Counted from the first letter of the stretch, positions 16,427 to 25,252 are shown. The stretch: DNA of 64,000 bases from UBA8190 sp003453695 (GCA_036796975.1 DAIRBY010000009.1:1-64000); one strand, 5' to 3'. Translations and numbers: made by a program. The notes: generated by a model not told the origin, from the letters alone.

Positions 16427-16523
16427 CACCGGCCCTCGGCCGGCAACCGGCGCCGCCGCAGCTCCTCCCGGCATCGTCGGGCCCGCCCGGCACGCCGCCG
16501 TAGCATCTCGAGGGAGATCCGAG

Positions 16524-17177
16524 ATGCCCGACATCGTCGTCCCCGAGCTCGAGGCCTACACCGAGGCCCACACCACGGCTCCCCCGCCGCACCTGGCGAC
16601 GGTGGCCGAACGCACGCGCGCCGAGCTGGCCGCTCCCGGGATGATGGTGGGCGCCGTCGAGGGGCGCTTCCTCGAGATGCTCGTCTTCGCTCTCCGGGCC
16701 AGGCTCGTCCTCGAGATCGGTACCTACAGCGGCTACTCGGCGCTGTCCATGGCGGCCGCGCTCCCGCCGGGAGGGCGCATCGTGAGCTGCGAGCTGAACC
16801 CCGTGCACGCCGCCGCCGCTCGGGAGAACATCGCCGCCAGTCCGTACGCCGGGGACGTCGAGGTGGTCGAAGGCCCGGCGCTCGACACGATCCAGGGCCT
16901 GACCGGGCCCTTCGACTTCGTGTTCATCGATGCCGACAAGCGCAACTACCTCAACTACTACGGGGCGGTGTTGCCCAAGCTGGCGCCCGCAGGGCTCATC
17001 GCCGCCGACAACACCTTGTGGAGCGGCAGGGTGGTGGACCCCGCCGACCTGTCCGAGGACACGGTGGGTCTGCGCGCCTTCAACGACACGGTGGCCGCCG
17101 ACGAGCGGGTGGTGTGCGTGCAGCTCTCCGTGCGCGACGGGGTCACGCTCATCCGTCACGCCGGGCGCTCCGGCTGA
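16524..17177 (+). CDS. SAM-dependent O-methyltransferase (class I, caffeoyl-CoA OMT-like)
   Basis: The 217-residue protein starts at an ATG behind AGGGAG. It shows the methyltransferase order: LVLEIGTYSGYSALSMAAAL (SAM motif I) near residue 63, IVSCELNPVHAAAARENI, and FDFVFIDADKRNYLNYY with the DADK metal/substrate motif. It ends in GLIAADNTLWSGRV, also conserved. The family methylates catechol-type hydroxyls with a divalent metal ion. The exact substrate is unknown. The PHP-domain gene follows 10 bases after its stop. Confidence 0.9.
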   Translation: MPDIVVPELEAYTEAHTTAPPPHLATVAERTRAELAAPGMMVGAVEGRFLEMLVFALRARLVLEIGTYSGYSALSMAAALPPGGRIVSCELNPVHAAAARENIAASPYAGDVEVVEGPALDTIQGLTGPFDFVFIDADKRNYLNYYGAVLPKLAPAGLIAADNTLWSGRVVDPADLSEDTVGLRAFNDTVAADERVVCVQLSVRDGVTLIRHAGRSG

Positions 17178-17187
17178 CGGACCTCTC

Positions 17188-18075
17188 GTGCTCGACTACC
17201 ACCTCCACCTGTGGCCCCACGGCGAGCGCGCCCAGGGCCCGACGCTCGAGCAGCTGTCGGCCTACTGCGACCAGGCGGCCGCCTCGGGGGTGACCGAGGT
17301 CGCCGTCACCGAGCACCTGTTTCGCTTCGTCCAGGCCGACCGCCTCCTCGGGGGCTTCTGGGCCGGTGAGCCGGATGCGGCGCTTCGGGCGTCGATGGCC
17401 CGCTACTGGGGCGAGCACGCCCATGCCGATCTCGACGCCTACGTCGAGTGCGCCGTCGCCGCCAAGTCGGCAGGCCTCCCCGTCGTCGTCGGCCTCGAGG
17501 TCGACTACTACCCGGGACGCATGGACGAGGTCGCCACCTTGCTCGAGGGCTACCCCTTCGACGTCCTTCTGGGCTCGGTGCACTGGCTGGGGACCTGGCG
17601 CTTCGACGACCTCGCCGACGACGTGTCGATGGCCGCCTGGTCGACGCGATCAGTCGACGAGGCCTGGGACCGCTACACGACCGCCGTCGAGGAGCTGGCC
17701 GCCTCGGGCGCCTGCGACGTGCTCGCCCACCCCGACCTGGTGAAGGTCACCGGCCGTCGCCCCGCCGCCCCCGAGGAGTGCTGGGACCGGCTGGCCGAGG
17801 CCGCCGCCGCCTCGGGCATGGCCGCCGAGGTGTCGTCGGCGGGGTGGCGCAAGCCGGTCGGTGCCGCCTACCCCGACCCCGGGCTGCTCGGGCGCTTCGT
17901 GGCCCGGGGCGTGCCCTTCACCACGGCCTCCGACGCCCACCGCCTGGCCGAGGTGGCGGCGCGATCGACGGACCTCCGGGCCCTGCTGGCCGACGCCGGG
18001 GTGGAGACCCTGCGGGCCTACCGGCGCCGGGAGCCCCACGACGTGCCCCTCGGCGCCCAGGTGGGGGCGCCGTGA
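17188..18075 (+). CDS. PHP-domain phosphatase, histidinol-phosphatase-like
   Basis: The 295-residue protein begins VLDYHLHLWPHG, the HxH motif of PHP metal-dependent phosphoesterases. It continues with VAVTEHLFRF, VGLEVDYYPGRMDEV, LLGSVHWLG, VLAHPDLVKV and FTTASDAH, so all the expected His/Asp metal ligands are present. HisK-type histidinol phosphatases in histidine biosynthesis share this pattern and length, but no other his gene is nearby, so another phosphate ester is possible. The GTG start is 10 bases after the methyltransferase stop, and the kinase gene begins 20 bases after its own stop. Confidence 0.85.
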   Translation: MLDYHLHLWPHGERAQGPTLEQLSAYCDQAAASGVTEVAVTEHLFRFVQADRLLGGFWAGEPDAALRASMARYWGEHAHADLDAYVECAVAAKSAGLPVVVGLEVDYYPGRMDEVATLLEGYPFDVLLGSVHWLGTWRFDDLADDVSMAAWSTRSVDEAWDRYTTAVEELAASGACDVLAHPDLVKVTGRRPAAPEECWDRLAEAAAASGMAAEVSSAGWRKPVGAAYPDPGLLGRFVARGVPFTTASDAHRLAEVAARSTDLRALLADAGVETLRAYRRREPHDVPLGAQVGAP

Positions 18076-18094
18076 CCAGGCCGGGCTCGCCCCC

Positions 18095-19699
18095 GTGACC
18101 ACCCCCGCCGCCCTGGCCGCCCGCCACACCGACCTGGATTCGGCCGAGTTCGACCACCTCCAGCGCCTCCTCGTGTCCTGGGGGGTGCTCGCCGACCTCT
18201 CCTTCTCGGACCTGGTCCTGCTGGCCCCGGCCGGGCGGGTGGGGCCGGACCGGCTGGTCGTGCTGGGCCAGACCCGGCCCACGACCGGGGCCACCCTGCT
18301 GCGCGACGACCTCGTGGGCGCCTTGGAGCCCGCCGAGGAGTGGCCCTGGGCGGTCCAGGCCCTGCAGGCCGGCCACATCGTGACCGGGGTGGGCCCCATC
18401 CCCGTGCCCGCCGCCGTGCGCCAGGGGGGGCGCCCGGCGACGCCCGACCTGCTCGCCGTCCCCGACACCGGCGAGGTGCCGGCCGTGCCGGAGGCGGCGC
18501 GACTGGAGTGCGTGCCGGTGCGCTACCGCGATGAGCCCATCGGCGTGATGGTGCGGGTGGGGGCGCTCGAGGGCAAGCGCCGCACCGGGCGCCTCGAGCG
18601 GGTCTACCGCGACCTGTACCAGCGCCTCGTGGCCATGATGGTGACCGGCGACTACCCCTTTGCCGGCGAGGAGTTCACCACCGAGGACGCGCCGCGCGTC
18701 GGTGACGGCTTGCTCGTCGCCGACGCCGAGGGGCGCTTCACCTACGCCTCGCCCAACGCCATGAGCGCGCTGCACCGGATGGGGGTCTCCGAGTCCCTCG
18801 AAGGCTCCACCCTGGGCGAGCTCGGTGTGGAGTCGGAGGCCCTGGACCGCGCCCTCGCCACCGGCGCCCCGGTCATCGAGGAGGTGGAGCGCCGCCCCGA
18901 CGTCATCGTGCTCTTCCACTGCACACCTCTTCTGGCCGAGGGGACGGTGACCGGCGTCATGCTGCTGTTGCGCGACGTCACCGACCTGCGCCGGCTGGAC
19001 CGGCTCCTCCTGTCCAAGGACGCCGCCATCCGCGAAGTGCACCACCGTGTCAAGAACAACCTGCAGACCATCTCGTCGCTGCTGCGGCTCCAGGCGCGAC
19101 GGCTCGAGCCCGGCAAGGGACAGGAGGCGCTGCGCGAGGCCGAGCGGCGGGTGCGTTCCATCGCCCTCGTCCACGAGATCCTGTCGCGCGAGCCCGGCGA
19201 CGAGGTGCCCTTCGACGAGATCATCGCCTCCTTGGTGCGCATGGCCGAGGACTCGGTGATCTCGAGCCGCAGCGTCGAGATCAAGGTGGCGGGCGACCTG
19301 GGCGAGGTGCCGGCCGACGTGGCCACCCCGCTGGCCGTGGTCCTGGCCGAGCTGCTCCAGAACGCCGTGGAGCACGCCTTCGACGACGGCACCGACGACC
19401 AGCTCGGCGGCGGGGAGTCCCTGGGCCTCGCCCAGCCCGGCGCTCCCGCCCGCCCCCTCGGTCACGTGTCGGTGCAGCTGGCCAACGACGGATACGGGCT
19501 CACCATCGAGGTGCGCGACGACGGGCGGGGGCTGCCGCCCGGGTTCGACATCGAGGGCACCACCAGTCTGGGGCTGTCGATCGTGCGCGACCTCATCACG
19601 AGCCAGCTGGGCGGGCTCATCACCATGCGCAACGAGGACGGCACGGTGGTGGACATCGACGTGCCCCTGCGGGTGGCCGAAGGCCGTCCGCCGCCCTGA
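18095..19699 (+). CDS. pdtaS: PdtaS-like sensor histidine kinase (HisKA_2 type)
   Basis: The 534-residue soluble kinase has an N-terminal GAF-like sensor (about 1-185), a PAS domain (about 200-305: GDGLLVADAEGRFTYASPNA) and a HisKA_2 dimerisation domain carrying HHRVKNN at 316-322. The ATPase domain follows, with LAELLQNAVEHAF and VRDDGRGLPPGF. No membrane segments are present. This matches actinobacterial PdtaS, which in mycobacteria phosphorylates the antiterminator PdtaR. No pdtaR gene (ANTAR domain) is in this window. In Mycobacterium tuberculosis pdtaS lies next to whiB1; here a whiB gene lies 3.5 kb downstream, a looser version of that neighbourhood. Confidence 0.87.
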   Translation: MTTPAALAARHTDLDSAEFDHLQRLLVSWGVLADLSFSDLVLLAPAGRVGPDRLVVLGQTRPTTGATLLRDDLVGALEPAEEWPWAVQALQAGHIVTGVGPIPVPAAVRQGGRPATPDLLAVPDTGEVPAVPEAARLECVPVRYRDEPIGVMVRVGALEGKRRTGRLERVYRDLYQRLVAMMVTGDYPFAGEEFTTEDAPRVGDGLLVADAEGRFTYASPNAMSALHRMGVSESLEGSTLGELGVESEALDRALATGAPVIEEVERRPDVIVLFHCTPLLAEGTVTGVMLLLRDVTDLRRLDRLLLSKDAAIREVHHRVKNNLQTISSLLRLQARRLEPGKGQEALREAERRVRSIALVHEILSREPGDEVPFDEIIASLVRMAEDSVISSRSVEIKVAGDLGEVPADVATPLAVVLAELLQNAVEHAFDDGTDDQLGGGESLGLAQPGAPARPLGHVSVQLANDGYGLTIEVRDDGRGLPPGFDIEGTTSLGLSIVRDLITSQLGGLITMRNEDGTVVDIDVPLRVAEGRPPP

Positions 19700-19745
19700 G
19701 TGTCCGACGGCGCCCCACGGCGCCCGGAGGATCAGCGCCGAGACG

Positions 19746-20450
19746 TCAGGTGCCGGGGGAGAAGCGGTAGCCGATGCCGCGCACGGTGTGCAGCCAGCGC
19801 GGGTTGGCCGGGTCCGGCTCCAGCTTGAGGCGCAGCCGGCGCACGTGCTCGGTGACGGTGGCAGGGTCCTGCCACTCCTGCGTCGAGCCCCACACGTGCT
19901 CGAGGAGCTCTTCACGGCTGAAGACCTGATCGGGGGACCCCGCCAAGAAGGCGAGGAGGTCGAACTCCTTGGGCGTGAGGTCGACGACCTTGCCGTCCAC
20001 CTCCACCCGGTGGGCCGAGCGGTCGACCACGAGGCCGTCGTGCTCGATGCGGCTCGTGCCCTGTGCCTGCTGGCCGCGGCGCAGCACGGCCCGGATGCGC
20101 GCCTCCAGCTCGGGCAGCGAGCAGGGCTTCACCACGTAGTCGTCGGCGCCGAGGTCGAGCACGCGCACGCGCTCGGCCTCCTCGGACCGGCCGGTGAGCA
20201 CGATGACGGGCAGCGAGCTGTCGCGGCGCAGGCGGGCCAGGACCTCTTCGCCGTCCAGCCCGGGGAGGCCTAGGTCCAGAACGACCAGGTCGTATCGGCC
20301 GAGGCTGGCCTCGCGCAGGGTGGCGGGCCCGTCCGCCGCCTCGCCCACCTGGTAGCCGACGCGCTGGAGGAACAGCCTCGTGGCCGTCCGGCTGGCGGCA
20401 TCGTCCTCCGCCACCAGCACGGCGTGATCCTCCTCCGACATCGTCACCAT
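19746..20450 (-). CDS. OmpR/PhoB-family response regulator
   Basis: The 234-residue protein has a receiver domain with the acidic pair in VLVAEDDAASR, the phospho-acceptor Asp in YDLVVLDLGLPGLDG, Thr in VIVLTGRS and Lys in DDYVVKPCSL. A winged-helix DNA-binding domain follows (LTPKEFDLLAFLAG; ATVTEHVRRLRLKLEPD; LHTVRGIGYRF). The ATG at 20450 is preceded by AAGGGGGG. An in-frame upstream extension is not supported. The hybrid kinase gene lies upstream on the same strand, 145 bases away, and is a possible partner; the PdtaS-like kinase converges from the other side. Confidence 0.92.
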   Translation of the reverse strand: MVTMSEEDHAVLVAEDDAASRTATRLFLQRVGYQVGEAADGPATLREASLGRYDLVVLDLGLPGLDGEEVLARLRRDSSLPVIVLTGRSEEAERVRVLDLGADDYVVKPCSLPELEARIRAVLRRGQQAQGTSRIEHDGLVVDRSAHRVEVDGKVVDLTPKEFDLLAFLAGSPDQVFSREELLEHVWGSTQEWQDPATVTEHVRRLRLKLEPDPANPRWLHTVRGIGYRFSPGT

Positions 20451-20595
20451 CGAACCCCCCTTGTCCAAGTGTCCCGCCGGCAACCGGGCCGGGGTGCCCA
20501 AAGCCATCCCTGCATTGTGGCCTGCCTGTGGCCCTGGTGGGTAACCCTTGCCCCTAGCTGGGACGAATCGTGTCCGGAAGAGCGCCGGAGCCGGG

Positions 20596-22992
20596 TCAGC
20601 GAGCGGCCGCGGCCCGCTTTGCCAACTGTTCGTCAACGACGTGCAACAGGGCGGCGACGTCGAGGGGCTTGGTGAGGTATCCCTCCACGCCGAGGTCGAG
20701 CATCCGCCTGATGCGATCGGGCGTGGCGTCGGCGCTCACCACGACCACCTTGGTCTCGGTCAGCTCCGGCATGGCCTTCACCCGGTACAGCATCTCGTCG
20801 CCGGGCAGATCGGGCAGGTGCAGGTCGAGCAGCAGCAGGTCGGGCCGGTGCTGGCGGGCCAGTTCCAGGCCCAGTCGAGCCTCCGCCGCCGACAGCAGGC
20901 GCACCTGGGGGCGCCGGGCCAGGACCAGCGACACGAGCGAGGCGTTCGAGTCGTCGTCCTCCACGTGCAGCACGACCAGGGTGGGCGTCACCCCGGGGGC
21001 ACTGTCGATCAGGCCGGGGTCCGCCAGGCCGGTCGGCACGGGCCGTGCCACGGTGTCGACGGGACGCCTGTGTGCGTCCTCGGACAGCGCCGGCTCCTCG
21101 GCGGGCAACAACTCGACCCAGAACGTCGACCCGTGTCCCGGAGCCGAGACGACGCCGATGGTCCCGCCCATCACCTCGACGAGCTGCTTGGACAGCGCCA
21201 GGCCCACGCCGGTTCCCTCGACGCCGGAGTTCTCGGCACCGAGACGCGAGAAGGGGAGGAACAGCATGTCCTGCTGCTCGAGCGCGATGCCCGGCCCGCT
21301 GTCGGACACCGAGATGCGGATGCGCTGCTCGGCGCCGTCCTCGATCCTGAAGGCCACGGTGCCGCCGGGCTCGTTGTACTTGACGGCGTTGGACCCCAGG
21401 TTGAGAAGCACCTGGCGCAGGCGCTGTCGATCGGCGCGTGCGCACCGGTCGCGGCGCGCCGAGGTCTCGACCATCATGTGCACCGCCGCCGCTTCGGCCA
21501 CCGGACCGAGCAGCGCCGTCACCTCGTCGAGCACGTCGCCGACCCGCACCGCCTCAGGCGTCACCGTGAGCTGGCCGGCCTCGATGCGGGCGATGTCGAG
21601 CACCTCGTTGATGAGCGCCAGGAGGTGCCGGCCGGCCCGCTCGATCTGGTCGACGCTGCTGGCCTGCTCGGGGGGGAGCTGGTCGAGCTCGAGGAGCTGG
21701 GCGAAGCCCAAGATGGCGTTGAGCGGGGTGCGCAGCTCGTGGCTCATCCGGGAGAGGAACTGGCTCTTCGCCTCGCTGGCCCGCTCGGCCTCCGCCTGGG
21801 CGGCACGCAGCGACTGCTCGAGGTGCATGCGGTCGGTGATGTCGCGCGACACGGTCACCGTGCCGGTCACCATGCCGGTCACGTCGAAGATGGGCCGGGC
21901 CCGGGTCTCGTAGGTCCGGTACCCGCTCTCGCCGCGGCCGGCGCGGCCCGTGGTGACGACGGGGGGCAGGTCGCGTTCGCCGGCCAGGCAGCGCGTGAGC
22001 AGATCGTCGAGCGCCGCGCGCTGGTCACGCCGGAGCCGTCCGTAGCGGTACGCCTCCTCGATGAGCTCCCCGCCCGGCGCCGGCTCGGAGTCCTGCACCC
22101 CGATCACCTCGGCCAGGGCCGAGCTGTAGAGGAGGACGTCGCCGGCCGCATCTCGCACGACGATGGTGTCGGGCGAGGCTCGGAAGATCGACTCCAGCAT
22201 GAAACGCCGGTCCTCGGCGGCTCGCTGGGCGGCGTGCCGGGCGGAGACGTCGACGAGATAGGCGCTCACCGTCCGGGGAGTGCCCGCCTCGTCGGTGTCC
22301 ACGTTGTAGAGCGCCTCGACCTCGCGCCAGGGGCCGCGCTCGGGATGGCGGCGGCAGCGCAGCACCAGCGACAGACGCTGGCTGCCTTGACCCTCGCCCT
22401 GCACCAGCGCATGACGCAGGCGCGCCACGTCCTCGGGATGGAAGCGCGCCTCGGCGGCGGCGTAGTCGGACACGACCTCCTCGGCGCTGAGCCCGAGCAG
22501 CTCGTCCACGTTCGGACTGGCGTAGGAGAAACGCCGGCCTGCCACGTCGTAGCGCAGTGACACCACCGGACTGGCAGTGAGGATGTCGTTGAGCTCGAGG
22601 CGGGCACGGTCGCGCTCCTCGGCGTGCCGGCGCACCTGCTCGGCCGCTTCGTCGAGACGCGCCGCCAGACGGCCGATCTCGTCGCGGCCCACCGGCTCCC
22701 CGGCCACACCGGCGGCAGCGGCGTCGATGCGCCGGGTGTCGACTTCGAGTCGGCGCAGACGGCGCACGACCCCGGTGGAGAAGAAGTGCCACGCCGTCAC
22801 GCCGCCGACGAGCGCCACGGCGAGCGCCAGGACGTCGAGGACCAGCAAGCCGCCCGACACGTAGGCCGCCGAGACGAGCAGCGCCAGGGCGAGCACGACG
22901 GTGGGAAGCAGCGTGACCGCCAGCGACTTGGAGCGGATCGAGCGGTCGATCCAGCCGATACGCGGCCTCCGCCTGCGTTCGACCCCCGTCAT
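20596..22992 (-). CDS. Hybrid sensor histidine kinase with two PAS domains and a receiver
   Basis: This 798-residue kinase has two N-terminal membrane helices close together (about 27-46 and 49-71) with almost no outer loop. A HAMP-like stretch (RRIDAAAAGVAGEPVGRDEIG), two PAS/PAC regions, and a HisKA domain with the phospho-His in FLSRMSHELRTPLNAILGF follow. The HATPase domain (LNLGSNAVKYNEPGG; DSGPGIA; GTGVGLALSKQL) leads to a C-terminal receiver with LHVEDDDSNA, LLLLDLHLPDL and GYLTKPLD. Phosphate can therefore pass His to Asp within one protein. The signal is unknown; the lack of an outer domain suggests membrane or cytosolic sensing. Confidence 0.9.
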   Translation of the reverse strand: MTGVERRRRPRIGWIDRSIRSKSLAVTLLPTVVLALALLVSAAYVSGGLLVLDVLALAVALVGGVTAWHFFSTGVVRRLRRLEVDTRRIDAAAAGVAGEPVGRDEIGRLAARLDEAAEQVRRHAEERDRARLELNDILTASPVVSLRYDVAGRRFSYASPNVDELLGLSAEEVVSDYAAAEARFHPEDVARLRHALVQGEGQGSQRLSLVLRCRRHPERGPWREVEALYNVDTDEAGTPRTVSAYLVDVSARHAAQRAAEDRRFMLESIFRASPDTIVVRDAAGDVLLYSSALAEVIGVQDSEPAPGGELIEEAYRYGRLRRDQRAALDDLLTRCLAGERDLPPVVTTGRAGRGESGYRTYETRARPIFDVTGMVTGTVTVSRDITDRMHLEQSLRAAQAEAERASEAKSQFLSRMSHELRTPLNAILGFAQLLELDQLPPEQASSVDQIERAGRHLLALINEVLDIARIEAGQLTVTPEAVRVGDVLDEVTALLGPVAEAAAVHMMVETSARRDRCARADRQRLRQVLLNLGSNAVKYNEPGGTVAFRIEDGAEQRIRISVSDSGPGIALEQQDMLFLPFSRLGAENSGVEGTGVGLALSKQLVEVMGGTIGVVSAPGHGSTFWVELLPAEEPALSEDAHRRPVDTVARPVPTGLADPGLIDSAPGVTPTLVVLHVEDDDSNASLVSLVLARRPQVRLLSAAEARLGLELARQHRPDLLLLDLHLPDLPGDEMLYRVKAMPELTETKVVVVSADATPDRIRRMLDLGVEGYLTKPLDVAALLHVVDEQLAKRAAAAR

Positions 22993-23101
22993 GGCCGCCC
23001 CCACCTCTCGGCGAACACGTGCCTCGCCATGTCCGAGAATACGACGACCTCCCGGCAACTTGCGCACGGAGCGCCCGGCGCACGACGCGCCTGGCGCGTA
23101 A

Positions 23102-23126
23102 AGGCCCCGGTGCGGGACCGGGGCCT
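23102..23126 (-). terminator. Hairpin terminator-like element after whiB
   Basis: A perfect 10-bp inverted repeat, AGGCCCCGGT then loop GCGGG then ACCGGGGCCT, lies 42 bases beyond the whiB stop and 110 bases before the hybrid kinase start. On the minus strand it is followed by only a short T-run (TTTAC), so it may be an intrinsic terminator of reduced efficiency or a pause site separating whiB from the kinase gene. Confidence 0.6.
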
Positions 23127-23168
23127 GTCCTCGCCCGCCGGCGGATGCGGGCTCGGGATGGTGTTCAG

Positions 23169-23459
23169 CTACGAGGCGCGCCGTCGGGCGGCGAGCCACG
23201 CCTTTCGGAGCTTGCGGCGCTCCTCCTCGGAGGTGCCGCCCCACACCCCGGACTCCTGGTTGGTCGCCAGGGCGAACTCGAGGCAGGGCTCGGTGACCTC
23301 ACACGACTGGCACACGCGCTTGGCGGCATCGATCTGGTCGATCGCCGGGCCGGTGGTGCCCACGGGGAAGAAGAGGTCGGGTTCGGTGTGCCGACAGGCG
23401 GCCAGCTTGCGCCAGTCGTCGGCGTCCCATTCCACCGAGCGGTTCCACATCAATGCCAC
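23169..23459 (-). CDS. whiB1: WhiB-family iron-sulfur regulator (WhiB1-like)
   Basis: The 96-residue protein has the four [4Fe-4S] cysteines C22, C50, C53 and C59 (ACRH; RVCQSCEVTEPC). The GVWGGTSEEERR turn follows, then the basic C-terminus KLRKAWLAARRR. WhiB proteins bind a nitric oxide- and oxygen-sensitive cluster and act with the main sigma factor. The GTG at 23459 is preferred because GGAGGAGG ends about five bases upstream; an ATG three codons later would be too far from that site. A perfect CRP-type palindrome lies 50 bases upstream. Assignment to WhiB1 rather than another paralogue rests on the pdtaS neighbourhood and size. Confidence 0.87.
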   Translation of the reverse strand: MALMWNRSVEWDADDWRKLAACRHTEPDLFFPVGTTGPAIDQIDAAKRVCQSCEVTEPCLEFALATNQESGVWGGTSEEERRKLRKAWLAARRRAS

Positions 23460-23509
23460 GATGCCCTCCTCCGGTACCGTGCCGCCGCACGAGTCACCCG
23501 TGCCCTTCT

Positions 23510-23525
23510 TGTGATCAGGTTCACA
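23510..23525 (-). promoter_or_regulatory. CRP/FNR-type operator upstream of whiB
   Basis: The 16-mer TGTGATCAGGTTCACA is a perfect TGTGA-N6-TCACA palindrome, the consensus of cAMP receptor proteins. It is centred 58 bases upstream of the whiB GTG. In Mycobacterium tuberculosis whiB1 is known to be controlled by the CRP homologue Rv3676, so the site has a direct precedent. It lies outside the coding region, although the whiB reading frame stays open through it. Whether it activates or represses cannot be told, since no clear -10 was found. Confidence 0.75.
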
Positions 23526-23653
23526 TGGCTGGCCACCGGGGTTGACCGCCATTACGAGAACCGGGTCTAGTTCGTGAACGTACTCCCAAGCGCTCCGGGC
23601 TGCAACCACAGGCCTAGTCGAGACAACAGGGGAGCACACAAGGAGCTACCACA

Positions 23654-24394
23654 ATGCATCAACTTCGGCATTGGCCATTGCTGGGCGCCGATACCCGCAT
23701 CGCCGTCCTGGCACACCGCGGACGGGGCACGAATCTGCCCGACAACACCTTGGAGGCGTTTTCGGCCGCCCTGGAGGCGGGAGCCGACGGCGTCGAGCTC
23801 GACGTGCGCCGCAGTGCCGACGGTCGGGCCATGGTCCTCCACGACGCCGAGGTCCCCGGTCTGGGGCCGCTGCACCTGCTGCGCCACGGCGACCTCCCGG
23901 CTCAGCTCGCCACGCTGGAGGAGGCGCTCGAGCGGTGCCGCGGGGCCGTGGTGGACGTGGAGGTGAAGGCGGCGCCGACGGAGGCCGGCTTCGACCCCGC
24001 GCAGCAGCTGGCGGGGGAGGTGGCGCACATCGTGACGGCCGCCCTGTCCGGAGGTGCAGGGCCGTCGGCTGCCTTCGTGACGTCGTTCTGGCCGGCCACG
24101 CTGGAAGCGGTGCGCCGTGCCCGGCCCGAGCTCGACGCCGGCCTGCTGGTGGTGCCCGGCCTGGACGCCTTCTCGGGGCTGGAAGAGGCCGTCGCCGTGG
24201 GGGCCGCCATCGTGTTGCCGATCGCCGCCCACTGTGACGCCGCGCTGGTCGACGCCGCCCACGGGCGCGGGGTGGCGGTCATCCCGTGGGCCGTGGACAG
24301 CGACGCCGAGATCACGGCGGCACGCCACGCCGGGGTCGACGCCGTGATCACCGACCGTCCCGGTCGGGCGCGCACCCTGTTGGAAGCGGGCTGA
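23654..24394 (+). CDS. Glycerophosphodiester phosphodiesterase (GDPD family)
   Basis: The 246-residue TIM-barrel enzyme has the GDPD catalytic residues: AHRGRGTNLPDNTLEAF (HR, with the conserved E replaced by D in DNTLEAF), DGVELDVRRSADG, MVLHDAEV and VVDVEVKAAP. It ends in GVAVIPWAVDSDAEI and GVDAVITDRPG. GDPD enzymes release glycerol-3-phosphate from lipid head groups. There is no signal peptide, so it acts in the cytosol. The ATG follows AAGGAG. The HR-x-ENT motif commonly has Glu as a metal ligand; Asp here is conservative but worth noting. Confidence 0.88.
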   Translation: MHQLRHWPLLGADTRIAVLAHRGRGTNLPDNTLEAFSAALEAGADGVELDVRRSADGRAMVLHDAEVPGLGPLHLLRHGDLPAQLATLEEALERCRGAVVDVEVKAAPTEAGFDPAQQLAGEVAHIVTAALSGGAGPSAAFVTSFWPATLEAVRRARPELDAGLLVVPGLDAFSGLEEAVAVGAAIVLPIAAHCDAALVDAAHGRGVAVIPWAVDSDAEITAARHAGVDAVITDRPGRARTLLEAG

Positions 24395-24472
24395 GCCATT
24401 CGCTCGGAGCGATCCGCCCGTCGCTCGTTACCGATTGGTCGCCGTCGTCCCGTGTCGGGAACAATCACCTCC

Positions 24473-25252
24473 ATGAATGTCGTCGTCTGTGTGAAACAGA
24501 TCCCGGACCCGGCCGCCCCCCAGGCCCTGGACCCGGACACGAAAACCCTGGTCCGGGAGGGAAAGCTCATCCTGGACGACTCCGACGCCTACGGCGTCGA
24601 GATGGGGCTGCAGCTGGCGGAGCAGGCGGGCGGCGGCGAGGTGACCCTCGTCTCGATGGCACCGGGGGGCGAGACCTCGGGGCTGCGCACGGCGCTCGCC
24701 ATGGGGGCGGCCAAGGCCATCCTCGTGAGCGACGACGCCCTCAAGGGCTCTGACGCCCTGGCCACGGCCAAGGTGCTCGCCAAGGCGGTGGAACGGGCCC
24801 AGCCCGACCTGGTCATCGCCGCCACCGAGTCGACCGACGGCTACACCGGCACCACCCCGGTGCAGATGGCCGAGCTGCTCGGCATGCCGTCGGTCACCTT
24901 CGCCAAGAAGGTCGCCGTCTCCGACGGCACCGTGCGGGTCGAGCGGCAGACCGAAGCCGGCTACGACGACGTGGAATGCCCGCTGCCGGCGGTGGTGACG
25001 GTCACCGCCGGCGTCGTCGAGCCTCGGTATCCGTCCTTCAAGGGCATCATGGCCGCCAAGTCGAAGCCGGTCGACCAGCTGACCGTCGCCGACCTGGGTA
25101 TCGACGCGGGACAAGTCGGTCTGGGCGGCGCCGGCCAGGAGGTGACCCAGGTCGCCGACGCCGAAGCGCGCGCCGGCGGGGAGATCGTGGTGGACGAGGG
25201 CGACGCCCATGAGCAGGTGGTGCGCTTCCTCGAGCAGCTCAAGCTGGTCTGA
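24473..25252 (+). CDS. etfB: Electron transfer flavoprotein beta subunit
   Basis: The 259-residue protein begins MNVVVCVKQIPDP, the EtfB N-terminus. It contains LDDSDAYGVEMGLQLAEQAG, the nucleotide-binding KVLAKAVERAQPDLVIAATE region, and PLPAVVTVTAGVVEPRYPS with GIMAAKSKPV. EtfB pairs with EtfA to carry electrons from acyl-CoA and similar dehydrogenases to the quinone pool. The etfA gene follows 55 bases later. The C-terminus (ARAGGEIVVDEGDAHEQVVRFL) is the usual actinobacterial ending. The AidB-like acyl-CoA dehydrogenase in this window is a plausible but unproven donor. Confidence 0.95.
   Translation: MNVVVCVKQIPDPAAPQALDPDTKTLVREGKLILDDSDAYGVEMGLQLAEQAGGGEVTLVSMAPGGETSGLRTALAMGAAKAILVSDDALKGSDALATAKVLAKAVERAQPDLVIAATESTDGYTGTTPVQMAELLGMPSVTFAKKVAVSDGTVRVERQTEAGYDDVECPLPAVVTVTAGVVEPRYPSFKGIMAAKSKPVDQLTVADLGIDAGQVGLGGAGQEVTQVADAEARAGGEIVVDEGDAHEQVVRFLEQLKLV

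Noticed and set aside
17188..18075. Assigning the PHP protein firmly as HisK of histidine biosynthesis
   Set aside because: Motifs fit, but no his genes are nearby and PHP phosphatases have other substrates.
23460..23639. Extension of the whiB reading frame by about 60 codons upstream
   Set aside because: The extension runs through the CRP-type palindrome, has no WhiB-like sequence, and the GTG at 23459 has a good ribosome site.
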